The translations under genes and the position numbers were made by a program. From Candidatus Defluviibacillus avedoerensis (lineage in GTDB: Bacteria; Pseudomonadota; Gammaproteobacteria; Burkholderiales; Burkholderiaceae_C), in assembly GCA_016703665.1 (NCBI GenBank), contig JADJBS010000006.1, forward strand, positions 248,001 to 312,000: 64,000 bases of DNA. Reading direction: 5' to 3'. Shown piece after piece: positions 45,885 through 55,668 of the stretch. Position 1 is the stretch's first letter. Each line of letters begins with the position of its first letter. The notes below the pieces were generated by a model that saw only the letters and a program-made list of their open reading frames with translations, had not been told where the DNA came from and did no database searches.

Positions 45885-48800
45885 TCAGTGATCAAGCACT
45901 GACGGCTGTGCTCGGGGGGACACGGGTGCCGGGAGCTTCGTCCAGCGACTCATACAGTCCACCAGGGCTTTTCTGGAAAACGGTTTGCCCAGAAAGTCAT
46001 TCATACCGGCCTCTTTGCAGGCGACTTGGTCGGACTGCATGGCATTGGCCGTCAAGGCGACGATGGGCGTAACTTGGTTCGGGCCAAGTTTGGCACGGAT
46101 TCGGCGAGTGGCCTCAAGGCCATCCATTTCGGGCATTTGCATGTCCATCAAGATCAGGCCATAGGCTTTTTGACTGGCCGCCGCCACCGCTTGCACGCCG
46201 TTCTCTGCCAGGTCAGCCGTACAGCCCAGGCGTTTGAGAATTTCCAGGGCCAGGACCTGGTTGATCTTGTGGTCTTCGACCAGCAGAACATGAAGCGCCG
46301 AATCCACAGAGGGTGCTGCCGCCGCGTTCTGCGCCTGCGAGGCCATGAGGCCACGCAACGTTGGCTCGGGCAAGGAAGGCGTCTCTGAGTTGCCGAATTC
46401 CGGTGCACCCGTTGGAACGAGAGGCAATTCAAACCAGAAACAGCTGCCTTTTTGCGGTTCGCTGTCCACGCCGATGCGCCCCCATGCCCTCCACCAAACG
46501 CTTGCAAATCACCAACCCAAGCCCCGTGCCACCGAATTTGCGGGATGTCGATGCATCTACCTGGGTAAAGTTAGTAAACAGCTTGCCCAGTGCGATTTCG
46601 GGGATCCCGATGCCCGTGTCCTTCACCTGAAAAAGCAGCCCCTCGCCACTGACCCTGACGCTCACCCGGACTTCGCCCGCACCCGTGAATTTGACGGCAT
46701 TGCCTGCCAAGTTAAGCAAGATCTGCCGGATGCGCAGGCTGTCTCCCAAGTAGTAGCTATCCAAACCGGGGTCAAGGTCAACCGAGAAGGCAATGCCTTT
46801 CTCTTTGGCCCGCATGGTCAGTACCGAGGCAATGGCGTCCGTCAGGACCGGCACCGAGAACGGATGCTGGTCATAGTCCATGCGCCCCGCCTCAATCTTG
46901 GACAGATCGAGAATGTCATTGATGATGGACAGCAGAGATTCGCCCGACACCGCAATGTGATGCGCGAAACCGCGTTGCTGGGCATCCAACTCGGTATCCA
47001 GCAATAGCCTCGCCATCCCAATCACACCATTCATAGGCGTGCGAATTTCATGCGACATATTGGCAAGAAATTGGGATTTTTCACGGCTGGCACTTTCGGC
47101 GCTTTCTCTGGCCTGCCTGCTCGCCCGCGCATACAGCGCTGCTGCAAAAAGCGCCAAAATCAGCATGGTCCCCGCCAGCGCAATGAGCAAAAAACTCCAG
47201 GGCCGCTGGTCACTGATCCGCACCAAATCCGGCACAGGTTTTGGCAAATACACCTGCATACTGCCGCCCGCCAGTGCCCGGGACATCAACAGTGACGGCA
47301 TCGTGCTGCCCGCAATTGCCACCAAGCTGCGGGTAGTGTCAGCGCCAGAATGCTCGACGCCAAGTGCGTCAAAGCGCTCGCGCTGATAGCGGGCCAGACT
47401 TGCTTCTTTTGACAACTGGCTCACCGTGGCACCTGCAAGCGTCTTGAACATCAGCTTGGGATCTTCCGCCAGCACGATCACCCCATTGTCATCTGCCAAA
47501 AAGGCCTGGTTGGGCTGTGTCCAGCGCTGGAATGCAGAAATATCGCGTTTGACCACCACAGCGCCCAGAAAGGCCCCTTGCTTGTCCTTCACTGGATAGG
47601 AGTAATACAGCCCCGGGATCTTGCTGACTTTGCCGACTGCGTACTGATGGCCCACATCCCCGCTGCGTGCCTGTTTGAAATACTCCCGCTCAGCGAAATT
47701 GGTGCCTGTAAAACTGGTGGGGCTGGCACTGTTGCTGGCTGCAATGCAGTCACCTGCGGCATTGACAATCCAGATCACGTCCGCGTCCAGCCCTGTTGCG
47801 GCGCTTTGCAAGAAGGCTAAATAACCTGACTTCACACTCGCGTCGTGCCACATGGTCTTGCGCTCTTCCAGTGGGAGGATCGAGGCTTTTGCCATCGGTC
47901 CCTGGCGCTCAAGGAGTCGCTTTGTAGCTTCCTCTTGCGCCAAGATTTTTGGCAAATTGCGCAGAATCCGAACAGCGTTGTTGATCTCGTCGGTGATGCC
48001 ATTGATCTGCTTGTTTGTTTGTATCAGAGCGTCCTGGTAAGACTGCTCGGAAAGCTTGTCGCTGTAATAGCCAGACCCCAACCATGCCAGGGCCAACCAG
48101 ACGGGGATGGCCACACCCACCGCCCGGTAACCCCAGCTGAGGCTAGGGTTCTGTGGACTGGCAATGAAGGTGGCGGCCAGCGTCACGAGGATCAACATGG
48201 ACGTCACCACCACCACCACAGCCACCGTCGCAAGCGGCTGCATGGCAACGCCGTCAGCTGCGCGGTCGTCGCGAACAAAGTACGACGCCGCCATCGCAAG
48301 GTAATGCATGCCAGACACGGCAGCCCCCATCACGATCGCACTCACCCCGACTGCATAGCTCTGAAAGCGACCTCGCCAAGACTGAAGCCAGAACTTGATC
48401 CAGAGCGCCAACACTGCCAACCCGATCGCCACCACCAGGGAAATGACAAACAGGCGCAGGTCATACCGGATCAGGCCATCCAGTTCATAGGCAGCCATAC
48501 CCGTGTAATGCATGGTGCCAATGCCCACACCGAACAACACACCACCGCCAAGCAATTGACGTCCAGTGACGCTGTCCTTGCTGATGATCTGGATGGCAAG
48601 AGTGGTCGCCACCATGCCCGGTATGGCTGACAGCGCGGTCACCAGGGGATCAAAACTCACCGCGCAAGGCAGGCTGAAAGCCAGCATGCCCAGAAAATGC
48701 ATGGCCCAGATACCTGAGCCCATGCAAAGCCCACCCACGACGAGCCAAATCCGCCGGACTCTGGGGCTGGCTGTGTGACTCACCACATTGGCCACCTGAA

Positions 48801-48924
48801 GCGCTGCATAAGCGGCGCAGATTGCCATCACCACTGACAGAGCCACCATGGGCAGATCGTACCTGCCCTCGTACAGCAAGCTGTCTTGCGGCAGCTTCAG
48901 GACAAGTGGCAAAGAGGTGAACAT
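45885..48924 (-). pseudogene. MHYT-domain hybrid sensor histidine kinase with one frameshift
   Basis: About 1013 residues after repair. An N-terminal MHYT membrane sensor has seven helices with paired motifs (AMHFLGM, TMHYTGM, GMHYLAM), followed by a periplasmic Cache-like region, a HisKA domain (FLANMSHEIRTPMNGVIGM, His in SHE), a HATPase (FGGTGLGLVICKRLVEGMG) and a receiver (LVEDHKINQ, LILMDMQMPEMDGLEATRRI). The frame changes at the five-C run 46479-46483, between HATPase and receiver; losing one base there restores it. The domain set is complete, so a sequencing error is plausible. If the break is real, the kinase would lack its last HATPase strands and the receiver. MHYT is thought to sense diatomic gases via copper. 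Confidence 0.82.
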
Positions 48925-49007
48925 GGCGCGTGAAGAAAGGACGGGCAGCCAACAAAACGGGCCGTGTCAAAACTATACGCAGTTCTGTTGCCCTTTGCAG
49001 CGAAGGG

Positions 49008-49721
49008 CTACTTTGGCGCGCGAGTGCCAAATATGGCAGACCCGACCCGCACGAGTGTGCTGCCCGCCGCAATCGCGGCGGCCATGTCAGCACTCATGCC
49101 CATTGACAAGGTATTGAACTGCTTGAATGCGGCAGGCTGCTGTTGGGCCAAAGCATTTGCAATATCGTCAAACAATGCTTTGGTTCGAAGGTGCAGGGCT
49201 TTTTGTGCTTCGAACCCGTCACTTGGCTCCGGGATACTCATGATGCCGCGCAGGCAAAGCCTGGGCAATGAAACGACCGCCAATGCCAACGTCAATGCCT
49301 GATCTGGCGTAACGCCCGACTTGTTGGCGCCGCCATCCACATTGACTTGAAGGCAGACCTGCAAAGCAGGCAAGCCCGGAGGCCGTTGCTCACTCAAACG
49401 TTCGGCAATTTTGAGGCGATCCACCGTGTGCACCCAGTCAAAATGCTCTGCCACAGGTTTGGTTTTGTTGCTTTGAAGCGGTCCTATGCAATGCCATTGC
49501 AAGGGCAAATCAGCCAGGACGGCTATTTTGTCCAGCGCCTCCTGGACATAGTTTTCACCAAATGCTGTTTGGCCTGCGGCAAAGGCCTCACGCACCGCCT
49601 CAGGCCCCTGTGTCTTGGAAACGGCTAGCAGCTGGACGTCTGTGGTGGGGCGCCCCGATTGGGCACAGGCGGCAGCAATGGCCTGGTGAACGGTGATCAG
49701 GTTCGCGGCAATCATGGTCAT
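49008..49721 (-). CDS. Pyridoxal phosphate homeostasis protein (YggS/PLPBP)
   Basis: 237 residues of the alanine-racemase-like N-domain fold. The PLP lysine is in LLAVSKTQGPEAVREAF, followed by FGENYVQEALDK, WHCIGPLQSNK and LRGIMSIPEPSD. It binds PLP and buffers vitamin B6 and amino-acid pools; no enzyme reaction is known. It is divergent from pilT, the arrangement seen across Betaproteobacteria. ATG 49721 or 49715 could be the start. Confidence 0.93.
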   Translation of the reverse strand: MTMIAANLITVHQAIAAACAQSGRPTTDVQLLAVSKTQGPEAVREAFAAGQTAFGENYVQEALDKIAVLADLPLQWHCIGPLQSNKTKPVAEHFDWVHTVDRLKIAERLSEQRPPGLPALQVCLQVNVDGGANKSGVTPDQALTLALAVVSLPRLCLRGIMSIPEPSDGFEAQKALHLRTKALFDDIANALAQQQPAAFKQFNTLSMGMSADMAAAIAAGSTLVRVGSAIFGTRAPK

Positions 49722-49768
49722 AATCAATGCTAACCTTTTCCCTGGCCCAGAAATCAGCGAGGACTACT

Positions 49769-50812
49769 GTGGACATTACCCAATTGCTGGCCTTCAGCGT
49801 CAAGAACAAAGCATCTGACTTGCACCTGTCAGCGGGTCTTCCGCCCATGATCCGGGTTCACGGTGATGTTCGGCGCATCAACGTTGAGGCGCTGGACCAT
49901 AAGGCAGTGCACGCCATGGTGTATGACATCATGAACGACGGTCAGCGCAAACACTTTGAAGAGTTTCTGGAGATTGACTTCTCTTTTGAAATTGAAGGCC
50001 TGGCCCGCTTTCGGGTCAACGCGTTTAACCACAACCGAGGCTGTGGTGGCGTGTTCCGGACCATTCCGTCCAAGATACTGACCCTGGAGCAGCTCAACGC
50101 CCCCAAAATTTTTGGCGACTTGGCGCTCAAACCGCGTGGCATGGTGCTCGTCACCGGCCCCACTGGGTCGGGCAAATCCACCACACTGGCCGCCATGGTC
50201 AACTTCTTGAACGAAACCGAATACGGCCATATCCTGACAGTGGAAGACCCTATCGAGTTCGTGCACGAATCCAAGAAATGCCTGATCAACCAGCGCGAGG
50301 TCGGCCCCCACACCTTGAGCTTTGCCGCAGCGCTTCGGTCCGCCTTGCGCGAAGACCCCGACGCGATTCTGGTGGGTGAAATGCGTGACCTGGAAACCAT
50401 TCGTCTGGCAATGACGGCCGCAGAAACCGGCCACCTGGTCTTTGGCACGCTGCACACCAGCAGTGCGGCCAAGACCATTGACCGGATCATTGACGTCTTC
50501 CCGGCGGACGAAAAAGAAATGGTTCGCGCCATGTTGTCAGAGTCCCTGCAGGCGGTCATATCGCAAACGCTTTGCAAAACGAAAGATGGCCAAGGACGGG
50601 TGGCCGCTCACGAGATCATGCTGGGCACGCCGGCCATCCGGAACTTGATACGCGAGGCCAAGGTCGCGCAGATGTATTCCACCATCCAGACCAGTTCTGG
50701 CGTCGGCATGCAAACCCTGGACCAGAACCTGACGGACTTGGTGCGTCGCAACATCATCAGCGGCGCCGAGGCTCGCAGCAAAGCAAAGACCCCAGAAAAC
50801 TTCCCTAATTGA
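49769..50812 (+). CDS. pilT: Type IV pilus retraction ATPase PilT
   Basis: 347 residues. The N-terminal DITQLLAFSVKNKASDLHLS is nearly invariant in PilT; Walker A is GPTGSGKSTTLAAM, followed by the Asp box, Walker B (ILVGEMRDLETI) and the AIRNLIRE C-terminal motif. The hexamer powers pilus retraction and twitching. The start is GTG at 49769 behind GAGGA; an in-frame ATG at 49727 would add 14 residues not found in relatives. pilU follows 144 bases later. Confidence 0.96.
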   Translation: MDITQLLAFSVKNKASDLHLSAGLPPMIRVHGDVRRINVEALDHKAVHAMVYDIMNDGQRKHFEEFLEIDFSFEIEGLARFRVNAFNHNRGCGGVFRTIPSKILTLEQLNAPKIFGDLALKPRGMVLVTGPTGSGKSTTLAAMVNFLNETEYGHILTVEDPIEFVHESKKCLINQREVGPHTLSFAAALRSALREDPDAILVGEMRDLETIRLAMTAAETGHLVFGTLHTSSAAKTIDRIIDVFPADEKEMVRAMLSESLQAVISQTLCKTKDGQGRVAAHEIMLGTPAIRNLIREAKVAQMYSTIQTSSGVGMQTLDQNLTDLVRRNIISGAEARSKAKTPENFPN

Positions 50813-50835
50813 TGGAACACCCCCGTGTCGGCTTC

Positions 50836-50895
50836 GCCGCCTCCCTCTTTCTGGGGGCGCCGCCAGCGGCCTGGCAAAGCCAGTTCCGCGGCGAC
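50836..50895. repeat. Dispersed palindromic repeat, copy 2 (REP-like)
   Basis: CGCCTCCC..GGGGGCG hairpin followed by CAGCGGCCTGGCAAAGCC and AGTTCCGCGG, matching the element at 32108-32166 with few changes. It lies in the pilT-pilU gap, and may separate their mRNA stabilities. Confidence 0.7.
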
Positions 50896-50956
50896 TGCTC
50901 GAAGGGCCGTCACGTAATTCACTCACTATCCCGATAACTTAAAGGTCCGATGCACC

Positions 50957-52093
50957 ATGGAACGCGAACAAGCCAGTAAGTTCATCAATGACCTGCTGCG
51001 ACTGCTGGTCAGCCGCAATGGCAGTGATCTGTTTATCACGGCCGAGTTTCCCCCTGCCATCAAGGTGGATGGCAAGATCACCAAGGTGTCCCCGCAAATG
51101 CTGGAGGCGGGCCACACGATGACGCTGGCGCGGTCAGTCATGAGCGACAAGCAGGCAGCTGAGTTTGAGCACACCAAAGAGTGCAACTTTGCGATTTCGC
51201 CCCCTGGAATCGGGCGATTCCGCGTCAATGCCTTTGTACAGCAGGGCAAGGTCGGTCTGGTCCTGCGGGTCATTCCCAACAAGATCCCCACCATTGACGA
51301 CATGGGTCTGCCGCAGGTGTTGAAAGAGGTCGCCATGGTCAAGCGCGGGCTGGTTATCTTTGTGGGTGGAACGGGCTCGGGCAAATCCACCAGCCTGGCT
51401 GCCATGATCGACTGGCGCAACATCAACTCTTATGGTCACATCATCACCGTGGAAGACCCAGTGGAGTTTGTGCACCCACACAAGAACTGCATCATCACCC
51501 AGCGTGAGGTGGGGCTGGACACAGACAGCTGGGACGTGGCCCTCAAGAACACGCTTCGCCAGGCCCCCGATGTGATCCTGATGGGTGAAATCCGGGACCG
51601 CGAAACCATGGAGCATGCCGTGGCGTTTGCCGAGACAGGCCATCTGTGCATGGCAACCCTGCATGCCAACAGCGCCAACCAGGCACTCGACCGGATCATC
51701 AACTTCTTCCCCGAAGAACGCCGTGCCCAGTTGTTGATGGACTTGTCGCTGAATCTTCGAGGCTTGGTGTCTCAACGCTTGTTGCCGCGCCAGGCCGGCA
51801 AAGGCCGCGCAGCCGCAGTTGAGATCATGTTGAACACCCCCCTGATATCGGACCTCATCTTCAAGGGCGACGTCAGCGAGATCAAAGAAATCATGAAGAA
51901 AAGCCGCAACCTGGGCATGCAGACCTTTGATCAGGCGCTGTTCGATCTGTTTGAAAACAACATCATCACCTTCGAAGACGCACTTCGCTCTGCTGACTCC
52001 GTCAATGATTTGCGCCTGCAGATCAAGCTGAACAGCCAACGAGCCCGCACACAAGACTTGTCCGCCGGTACCGAGCATTTGCAGATTGTTTAA
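50957..52093 (+). CDS. pilU: PilU, accessory type IV pilus retraction ATPase
   Basis: 378 residues, related to PilT: GGTGSGKSTSLAAM (Walker A), VEDPVEFVHPHKNCIITQRE and LMGEIRDRETMEHA (Walker B). The longer C-terminus (SVNDLRLQIKLNSQRARTQD) is typical of PilU. It works together with PilT, which supplies contact with the pilus machine, to add force to retraction. ATG 50957 follows the GGTCCGATGCACC leader; no strong ribosome-binding site is seen. Confidence 0.94.
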   Translation: MEREQASKFINDLLRLLVSRNGSDLFITAEFPPAIKVDGKITKVSPQMLEAGHTMTLARSVMSDKQAAEFEHTKECNFAISPPGIGRFRVNAFVQQGKVGLVLRVIPNKIPTIDDMGLPQVLKEVAMVKRGLVIFVGGTGSGKSTSLAAMIDWRNINSYGHIITVEDPVEFVHPHKNCIITQREVGLDTDSWDVALKNTLRQAPDVILMGEIRDRETMEHAVAFAETGHLCMATLHANSANQALDRIINFFPEERRAQLLMDLSLNLRGLVSQRLLPRQAGKGRAAAVEIMLNTPLISDLIFKGDVSEIKEIMKKSRNLGMQTFDQALFDLFENNIITFEDALRSADSVNDLRLQIKLNSQRARTQDLSAGTEHLQIV

Positions 52094-52129
52094 CCCCTAA
52101 TTCTTTTACCCCCTTCAAGACAGCCAACC

Positions 52130-53071
52130 ATGAGCAGCATTGCCAATAAATCCTACGAACCCTCTCCCGTTGCCCGCGTCGCCTTTTTGGGCCTGGGCGT
52201 GATGGGCTTTCCAATGGCCGGACACTTGGCACGTGCCGGACACGACGTCACCGTCTACAACCGAACAGCTACTAAATCAATATCGTGGTGTGACGAATTT
52301 GCTGGCGGAAACCCCTTAAAGCATGCAAAAACACCACGGTCTACCGTGGCCAATGCGGATGTCGTGTTCTGCTGTGTCGGCAACGACGACGATTTGCGCG
52401 ATGTGGTGCTGGGCAAGCTGGGCGCAGATGGCAAACGCGTGGACGATGGTGCGTTCGATGGCATGAAGCCTGGGACCATTTTTGTCGACCACACCACCGC
52501 ATCTGCCAAGATCGCGCGCGAGCTGTATGCCGTGGCCAAATCGCGTGGCCTTCATTTCATTGATGCCCCAGTGTCCGGTGGACAAGCTGGCGCGCAAAAC
52601 GGCATGTTGACCGTGATGTGCGGCGGGGATGCAGCTGAGTTTGAACTGGTGAGGCCTGTCGCCATGGCCTTCTCACGCGCCTTTACGCTACTGGGTGACA
52701 GCGGCGCGGGTCAACTGGCCAAGATGGTGAACCAGATCTGTATCGCCGGTTTGGTCCAAGGCCTGTCTGAAGCGGTGGCCTTTGGTCAAAACGCTGGCCT
52801 GGACATGAACCAGGTACTGGACGTGATTGGCAAAGGCGCCGCGCAAAGCTGGCAGCTGGACAACCGTGGCAAAACCATGGTAGCCGACAAGTTTGATTTT
52901 GGTTTTGCGGTGGACTGGATGCGCAAGGACCTCGGTTTGGTGCTGGACGAAGCCAACACCAATGGGTCACGCCTGCCTGTGACAGCCCTTGTTGATCAGT
53001 TTTATGCGGACGTGCAGAAGATTGGCGGCAACCGCTGGGATACCTCGTCGCTGATCAAGCGGCTGCGTTGA
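52130..53071 (+). CDS. Beta-hydroxyacid dehydrogenase family NAD(P)-dependent oxidoreductase
   Basis: 313 residues. The N-terminal Rossmann motif FLGLGVMGFPMAGHLARAGH, the substrate motif DAPVSGGQAGAQNGMLTVM and the catalytic Lys in GAGQLAKMVNQI place it in the 3-hydroxyisobutyrate/tartronate-semialdehyde reductase family. It oxidises a short beta-hydroxyacid or reduces a semialdehyde; the exact substrate is not evident. It lies 36 bases after pilU and converges on dolP with only six bases between stops, so its terminator must overlap dolP. Confidence 0.9.
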   Translation: MSSIANKSYEPSPVARVAFLGLGVMGFPMAGHLARAGHDVTVYNRTATKSISWCDEFAGGNPLKHAKTPRSTVANADVVFCCVGNDDDLRDVVLGKLGADGKRVDDGAFDGMKPGTIFVDHTTASAKIARELYAVAKSRGLHFIDAPVSGGQAGAQNGMLTVMCGGDAAEFELVRPVAMAFSRAFTLLGDSGAGQLAKMVNQICIAGLVQGLSEAVAFGQNAGLDMNQVLDVIGKGAAQSWQLDNRGKTMVADKFDFGFAVDWMRKDLGLVLDEANTNGSRLPVTALVDQFYADVQKIGGNRWDTSSLIKRLR

Positions 53072-53077
53072 GCCAGA

Positions 53078-53728
53078 TCAGCCTGCGGGTTTGGGTTCGA
53101 CCATTGCAGGCGCCGGTGCTGGCAGCATGGACTTAAGCTCTTCGTCCGTGATCAGCTCCAGAACGCGAACCACGCGCTGGACCCCGCTGATGCCACGGAT
53201 GAGTTCGGTCGCGCGCCTGGCCTCACCCTGGGTCACGCGCCCCATCATGTAAACCACGCCACGCTCAGTCACGATCTTGAAACCATTGGACGAAATATCC
53301 TGTGCGTCTACCAGTGCCGCTTTCACCCTGGCTGTGACCAGGGCATCTGACGAACGCTGAGACAGCGAAGACACCCCTGCCAGAGAGAGTTCGTTGACAA
53401 CAGTCCGCACGTTTTCGACCTTGCGCACAATGTCTTCAGCCTGTTTCTTATCCAGCTCGGAAGCAACCTCACCTGTCAGCAACACCTGACGGTTGTAGCT
53501 CGTCACATTGATATGGCCCTTGCCACTCAAGCGCGAGTTGCTGCGCAGCTCAATCCCTTCATCCTCCAGTTGTGCGCCGGACGTGCGACGGTCAGTGGCC
53601 ACCATGCCACCACCCACCATGGCGCCACCCAGCAACAGAGGGGCACATCCACCGAGTGCCAATGCAAGGCCAGAAGTTGCCAGCACAACCGCTATCGGGC
53701 GTGCCAGTGATTTGAGGTTTGTCGTCAT
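53078..53728 (-). CDS. dolP: BON-domain outer membrane lipoprotein (DolP/YraP type)
   Basis: 216 residues. A lipoprotein signal ends LALGGC and is followed by APLLLGGAMVGGGMVATDRR, then two BON domains (about 65-130 and 145-200). DolP supports outer-membrane integrity at division sites. The gene follows diaA with a 4-base overlap (ATGA) as part of the diaA-dolP pair that is also seen in gammaproteobacteria (yraO-yraP). The Pro/Ala tail MLPAPAPAMVEPKPAG is the usual ending in this order. Confidence 0.9.
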   Translation of the reverse strand: MTTNLKSLARPIAVVLATSGLALALGGCAPLLLGGAMVGGGMVATDRRTSGAQLEDEGIELRSNSRLSGKGHINVTSYNRQVLLTGEVASELDKKQAEDIVRKVENVRTVVNELSLAGVSSLSQRSSDALVTARVKAALVDAQDISSNGFKIVTERGVVYMMGRVTQGEARRATELIRGISGVQRVVRVLELITDEELKSMLPAPAPAMVEPKPAG

Positions 53729-54324
53729 GTCGGTACGTCCTGTTCACCAAGTAATTGGGTATCTACCCCATCGCAAATGCAATGAATCGCCAGGATATGC
53801 ACCTCCTGGATGCGTGCCGTGCGCTCGTGCGGCACACAGACATGCACATCGGTTTCGCGCAGCGCACGGCCCATCTGGCCGCCGCCCCTACCTGTCAGGG
53901 CAATCACGGTCATTTCTCGCTCATGGGCGGCAACAATGGCGGCCAGCACATTGGGTGAATTGCCGCTGCTGGAGATCGCCAGCAGCACGTCGCCCGGCGC
54001 TCCAAGCGCCCTGACCTGCTTGGCAAAGATCGCGTTGTAGCCGTAGTCGTTGCCGATGGCGGTCAGGATGGAGGAGTCGGTTGTCAGCGCAATGGCGCCA
54101 AGCTCTGGCCGCTCCCGCTCAAAGCGGCCGACAAACTCTGCGGCAAAGTGCTGTGCATCGGCGGCTGAGCCGCCATTGCCGCATGTCAACACCTTGCCTC
54201 CGCTGGTCACACTGGCCAAAATGGCCTGCACGGCAGCGGCAATGGGTTTGCTCAGCGGCTCTGCCGACTGGTATTTGAGGTCAGCACTGTCAATGAAGTG
54301 CTGCTGGATGCGTTGTTCTAGCAT
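53725..54324 (-). CDS. diaA: SIS-domain protein, DnaA initiator-associating factor DiaA type
   Basis: 199 residues of the phosphoheptose isomerase/SIS fold (GNGGSAADAQHFAAEFVGRF, LAISSSGNSPNVLAAIVAAH). The neighbours yraN and dolP and the start MLEQRIQQHF favour DiaA over GmhA. DiaA binds DnaA and times initiation at oriC. ATG 54324 is preferred to a TTG eight codons upstream. The motif CIPHERTARIQEVH is slightly different from E. coli (SHRSARIQEMH). A true sedoheptulose-7-phosphate isomerase role cannot be ruled out. Confidence 0.85.
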   Translation of the reverse strand: MLEQRIQQHFIDSADLKYQSAEPLSKPIAAAVQAILASVTSGGKVLTCGNGGSAADAQHFAAEFVGRFERERPELGAIALTTDSSILTAIGNDYGYNAIFAKQVRALGAPGDVLLAISSSGNSPNVLAAIVAAHEREMTVIALTGRGGGQMGRALRETDVHVCVPHERTARIQEVHILAIHCICDGVDTQLLGEQDVPT

Positions 54325-54379
54325 GGGCAAGGATGATACCTGGGGCAATCAAGGCTATCTGAGGGCCAACGGACTGATG

Positions 54380-54772
54380 TCAAGCGGCGTCGAAAGCTGC
54401 TTTGAGCCATTCAACGCCTGTTGGTTCCACGCAGATGACGTCAAAGCGGCAAGGTGGCACTCTGTTCAGTCGCATCAGATAAAACCTGGCCGCAAAAATA
54501 AGGCGTCTTTGCTTGATCAACCCAATGCTCGCTGCAGCACCACCAAAGCGGATACTCGCACGTTTGCGGACCTCAACAAATACCAGCGTGCCATCGCGGT
54601 CCTGCATGATGAGGTCAATTTCCCCACCCCCACGCCCCGGCGTCCGATAATTGCGCTGCACCAACGCCAGCCCTGCCGCACGCAAGTGCGCCAGGGCTGC
54701 ATCCTCCGCAGCGTCTCCCCGTTGTTTGGAGGTGACTGACTTATTTTCTAGGAACACGATTGAGCGCCTCAT
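54380..54772 (-). CDS. YraN/UPF0102 family nuclease-like protein
   Basis: 130 residues. A PD-(D/E)XK-type core is visible: GDAAEDAALAHLRAAGLALV, GGGEIDLIMQDRDGTLVFVE, VRKRASIRFGG. The function is unproven, with possible roles in DNA repair or recombination. It stands at the yraN-diaA-dolP position next to rsmI. The 5' end at 54772 overlaps the rsmI start by 13 bases on the opposite strand, so the two divergent genes must share promoter sequence inside each other. Confidence 0.88.
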   Translation of the reverse strand: MRRSIVFLENKSVTSKQRGDAAEDAALAHLRAAGLALVQRNYRTPGRGGGEIDLIMQDRDGTLVFVEVRKRASIRFGGAAASIGLIKQRRLIFAARFYLMRLNRVPPCRFDVICVEPTGVEWLKAAFDAA

Positions 54773-55668
54773 TTGCCAAAGCCTTGGACGCAGCCCGCGA
54801 AGCAGCCGCCCAGCAGCATTATCCGCAAGGTGCGCTGTACATGGTGGCCACGCCCATTGGCAACCTGGCCGACATCAGTCTTCGCGCTCTGCACGTGCTG
54901 CAACTGGCTGACACGGTGGCCTGTGAAGACACCCGCCACACGCAGGCCCTGCTGCGCGCCTATGGCATCAGCAAAAGCGGTGCACAAACCCTGGCCGTTC
55001 ACCAGCACAACGAAGCCGAGGCAGCCCAACAAGTCGTGCAACGCCTCCAAGCGGGTGAACGCGTCGCCTATGTCAGCGATGCGGGCACCCCTGCCATCAG
55101 CGACCCCGGAGCCCGGCTGGCCGCCACCGTGATCGCGGCCAACTTGCGCGTGCTGCCGCTGCCGGGGGCAAGCAGCATCATCACGGCCCTGAGCGCTTGC
55201 GGTGCGGTAGCGCCCCTCGATGAGGCCTCGGGGTTTTTATTCGCGGGTTTTCTGTCGCCCAAGGCAGGCATGCGGCAAGCTGCCATTGCCGCTTTTCAAG
55301 ACGAGCCACGCAGCGTAGTGCTGCTGGAGGCACCGCATCGCATCGAGGCGCTGGCCAAGGATTTGGCCGTCCTCGGCAGCCGCCGAATCAGCCTGGCGCG
55401 CGAGCTGACCAAGCAGTTTGAGCAAATTCACACGCTACCCGCCAGCGAAGCATCTACCTGGCTGGCGGCTGACCCCCAGCACGCACGCGGTGAATTTGTG
55501 GTGGTGATCCATCCCGCGCCTGCCCAGGCATCCAGCGGCGACGGCGAACGGGTGCTTAAGCTGCTGATGACCGAACTGCCACTTAAAACCGCGGTTAAGC
55601 TGGCGGCCGAGATCAGCGGCGAATCCAAAAACCTGCTTTACGAAAAGGCCTTGGCGTTCAAGGCCTGA
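54760..55668 (+). CDS. rsmI: 16S rRNA (cytidine1402-2'-O)-methyltransferase RsmI
   Basis: 302 residues of the tetrapyrrole-methylase fold: YMVATPIGNLADISLRALHV, VACEDTRHTQALLRAYGI, VSDAGTPAISDPGARL and PGASSIITALSACGAVAP. It methylates C1402 in the decoding centre of 16S rRNA with SAM. A TTG at 54760 gives the 27-residue N-terminal extension (SASFAKALDAAREAAAQQHY) common in this family of bacteria; an internal ATG at 54841 would begin too late. Its 3' end overlaps the convergent CWC gene by 31 bases. Confidence 0.93.
   Translation: MSASFAKALDAAREAAAQQHYPQGALYMVATPIGNLADISLRALHVLQLADTVACEDTRHTQALLRAYGISKSGAQTLAVHQHNEAEAAQQVVQRLQAGERVAYVSDAGTPAISDPGARLAATVIAANLRVLPLPGASSIITALSACGAVAPLDEASGFLFAGFLSPKAGMRQAAIAAFQDEPRSVVLLEAPHRIEALAKDLAVLGSRRISLARELTKQFEQIHTLPASEASTWLAADPQHARGEFVVVIHPAPAQASSGDGERVLKLLMTELPLKTAVKLAAEISGESKNLLYEKALAFKA

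Noticed and set aside
52268..52284. An insertion element interrupting the dehydrogenase gene
   Set aside because: The frame and the family motifs are unbroken on both sides; at most a few codons differ, so no separate mobile element is called.
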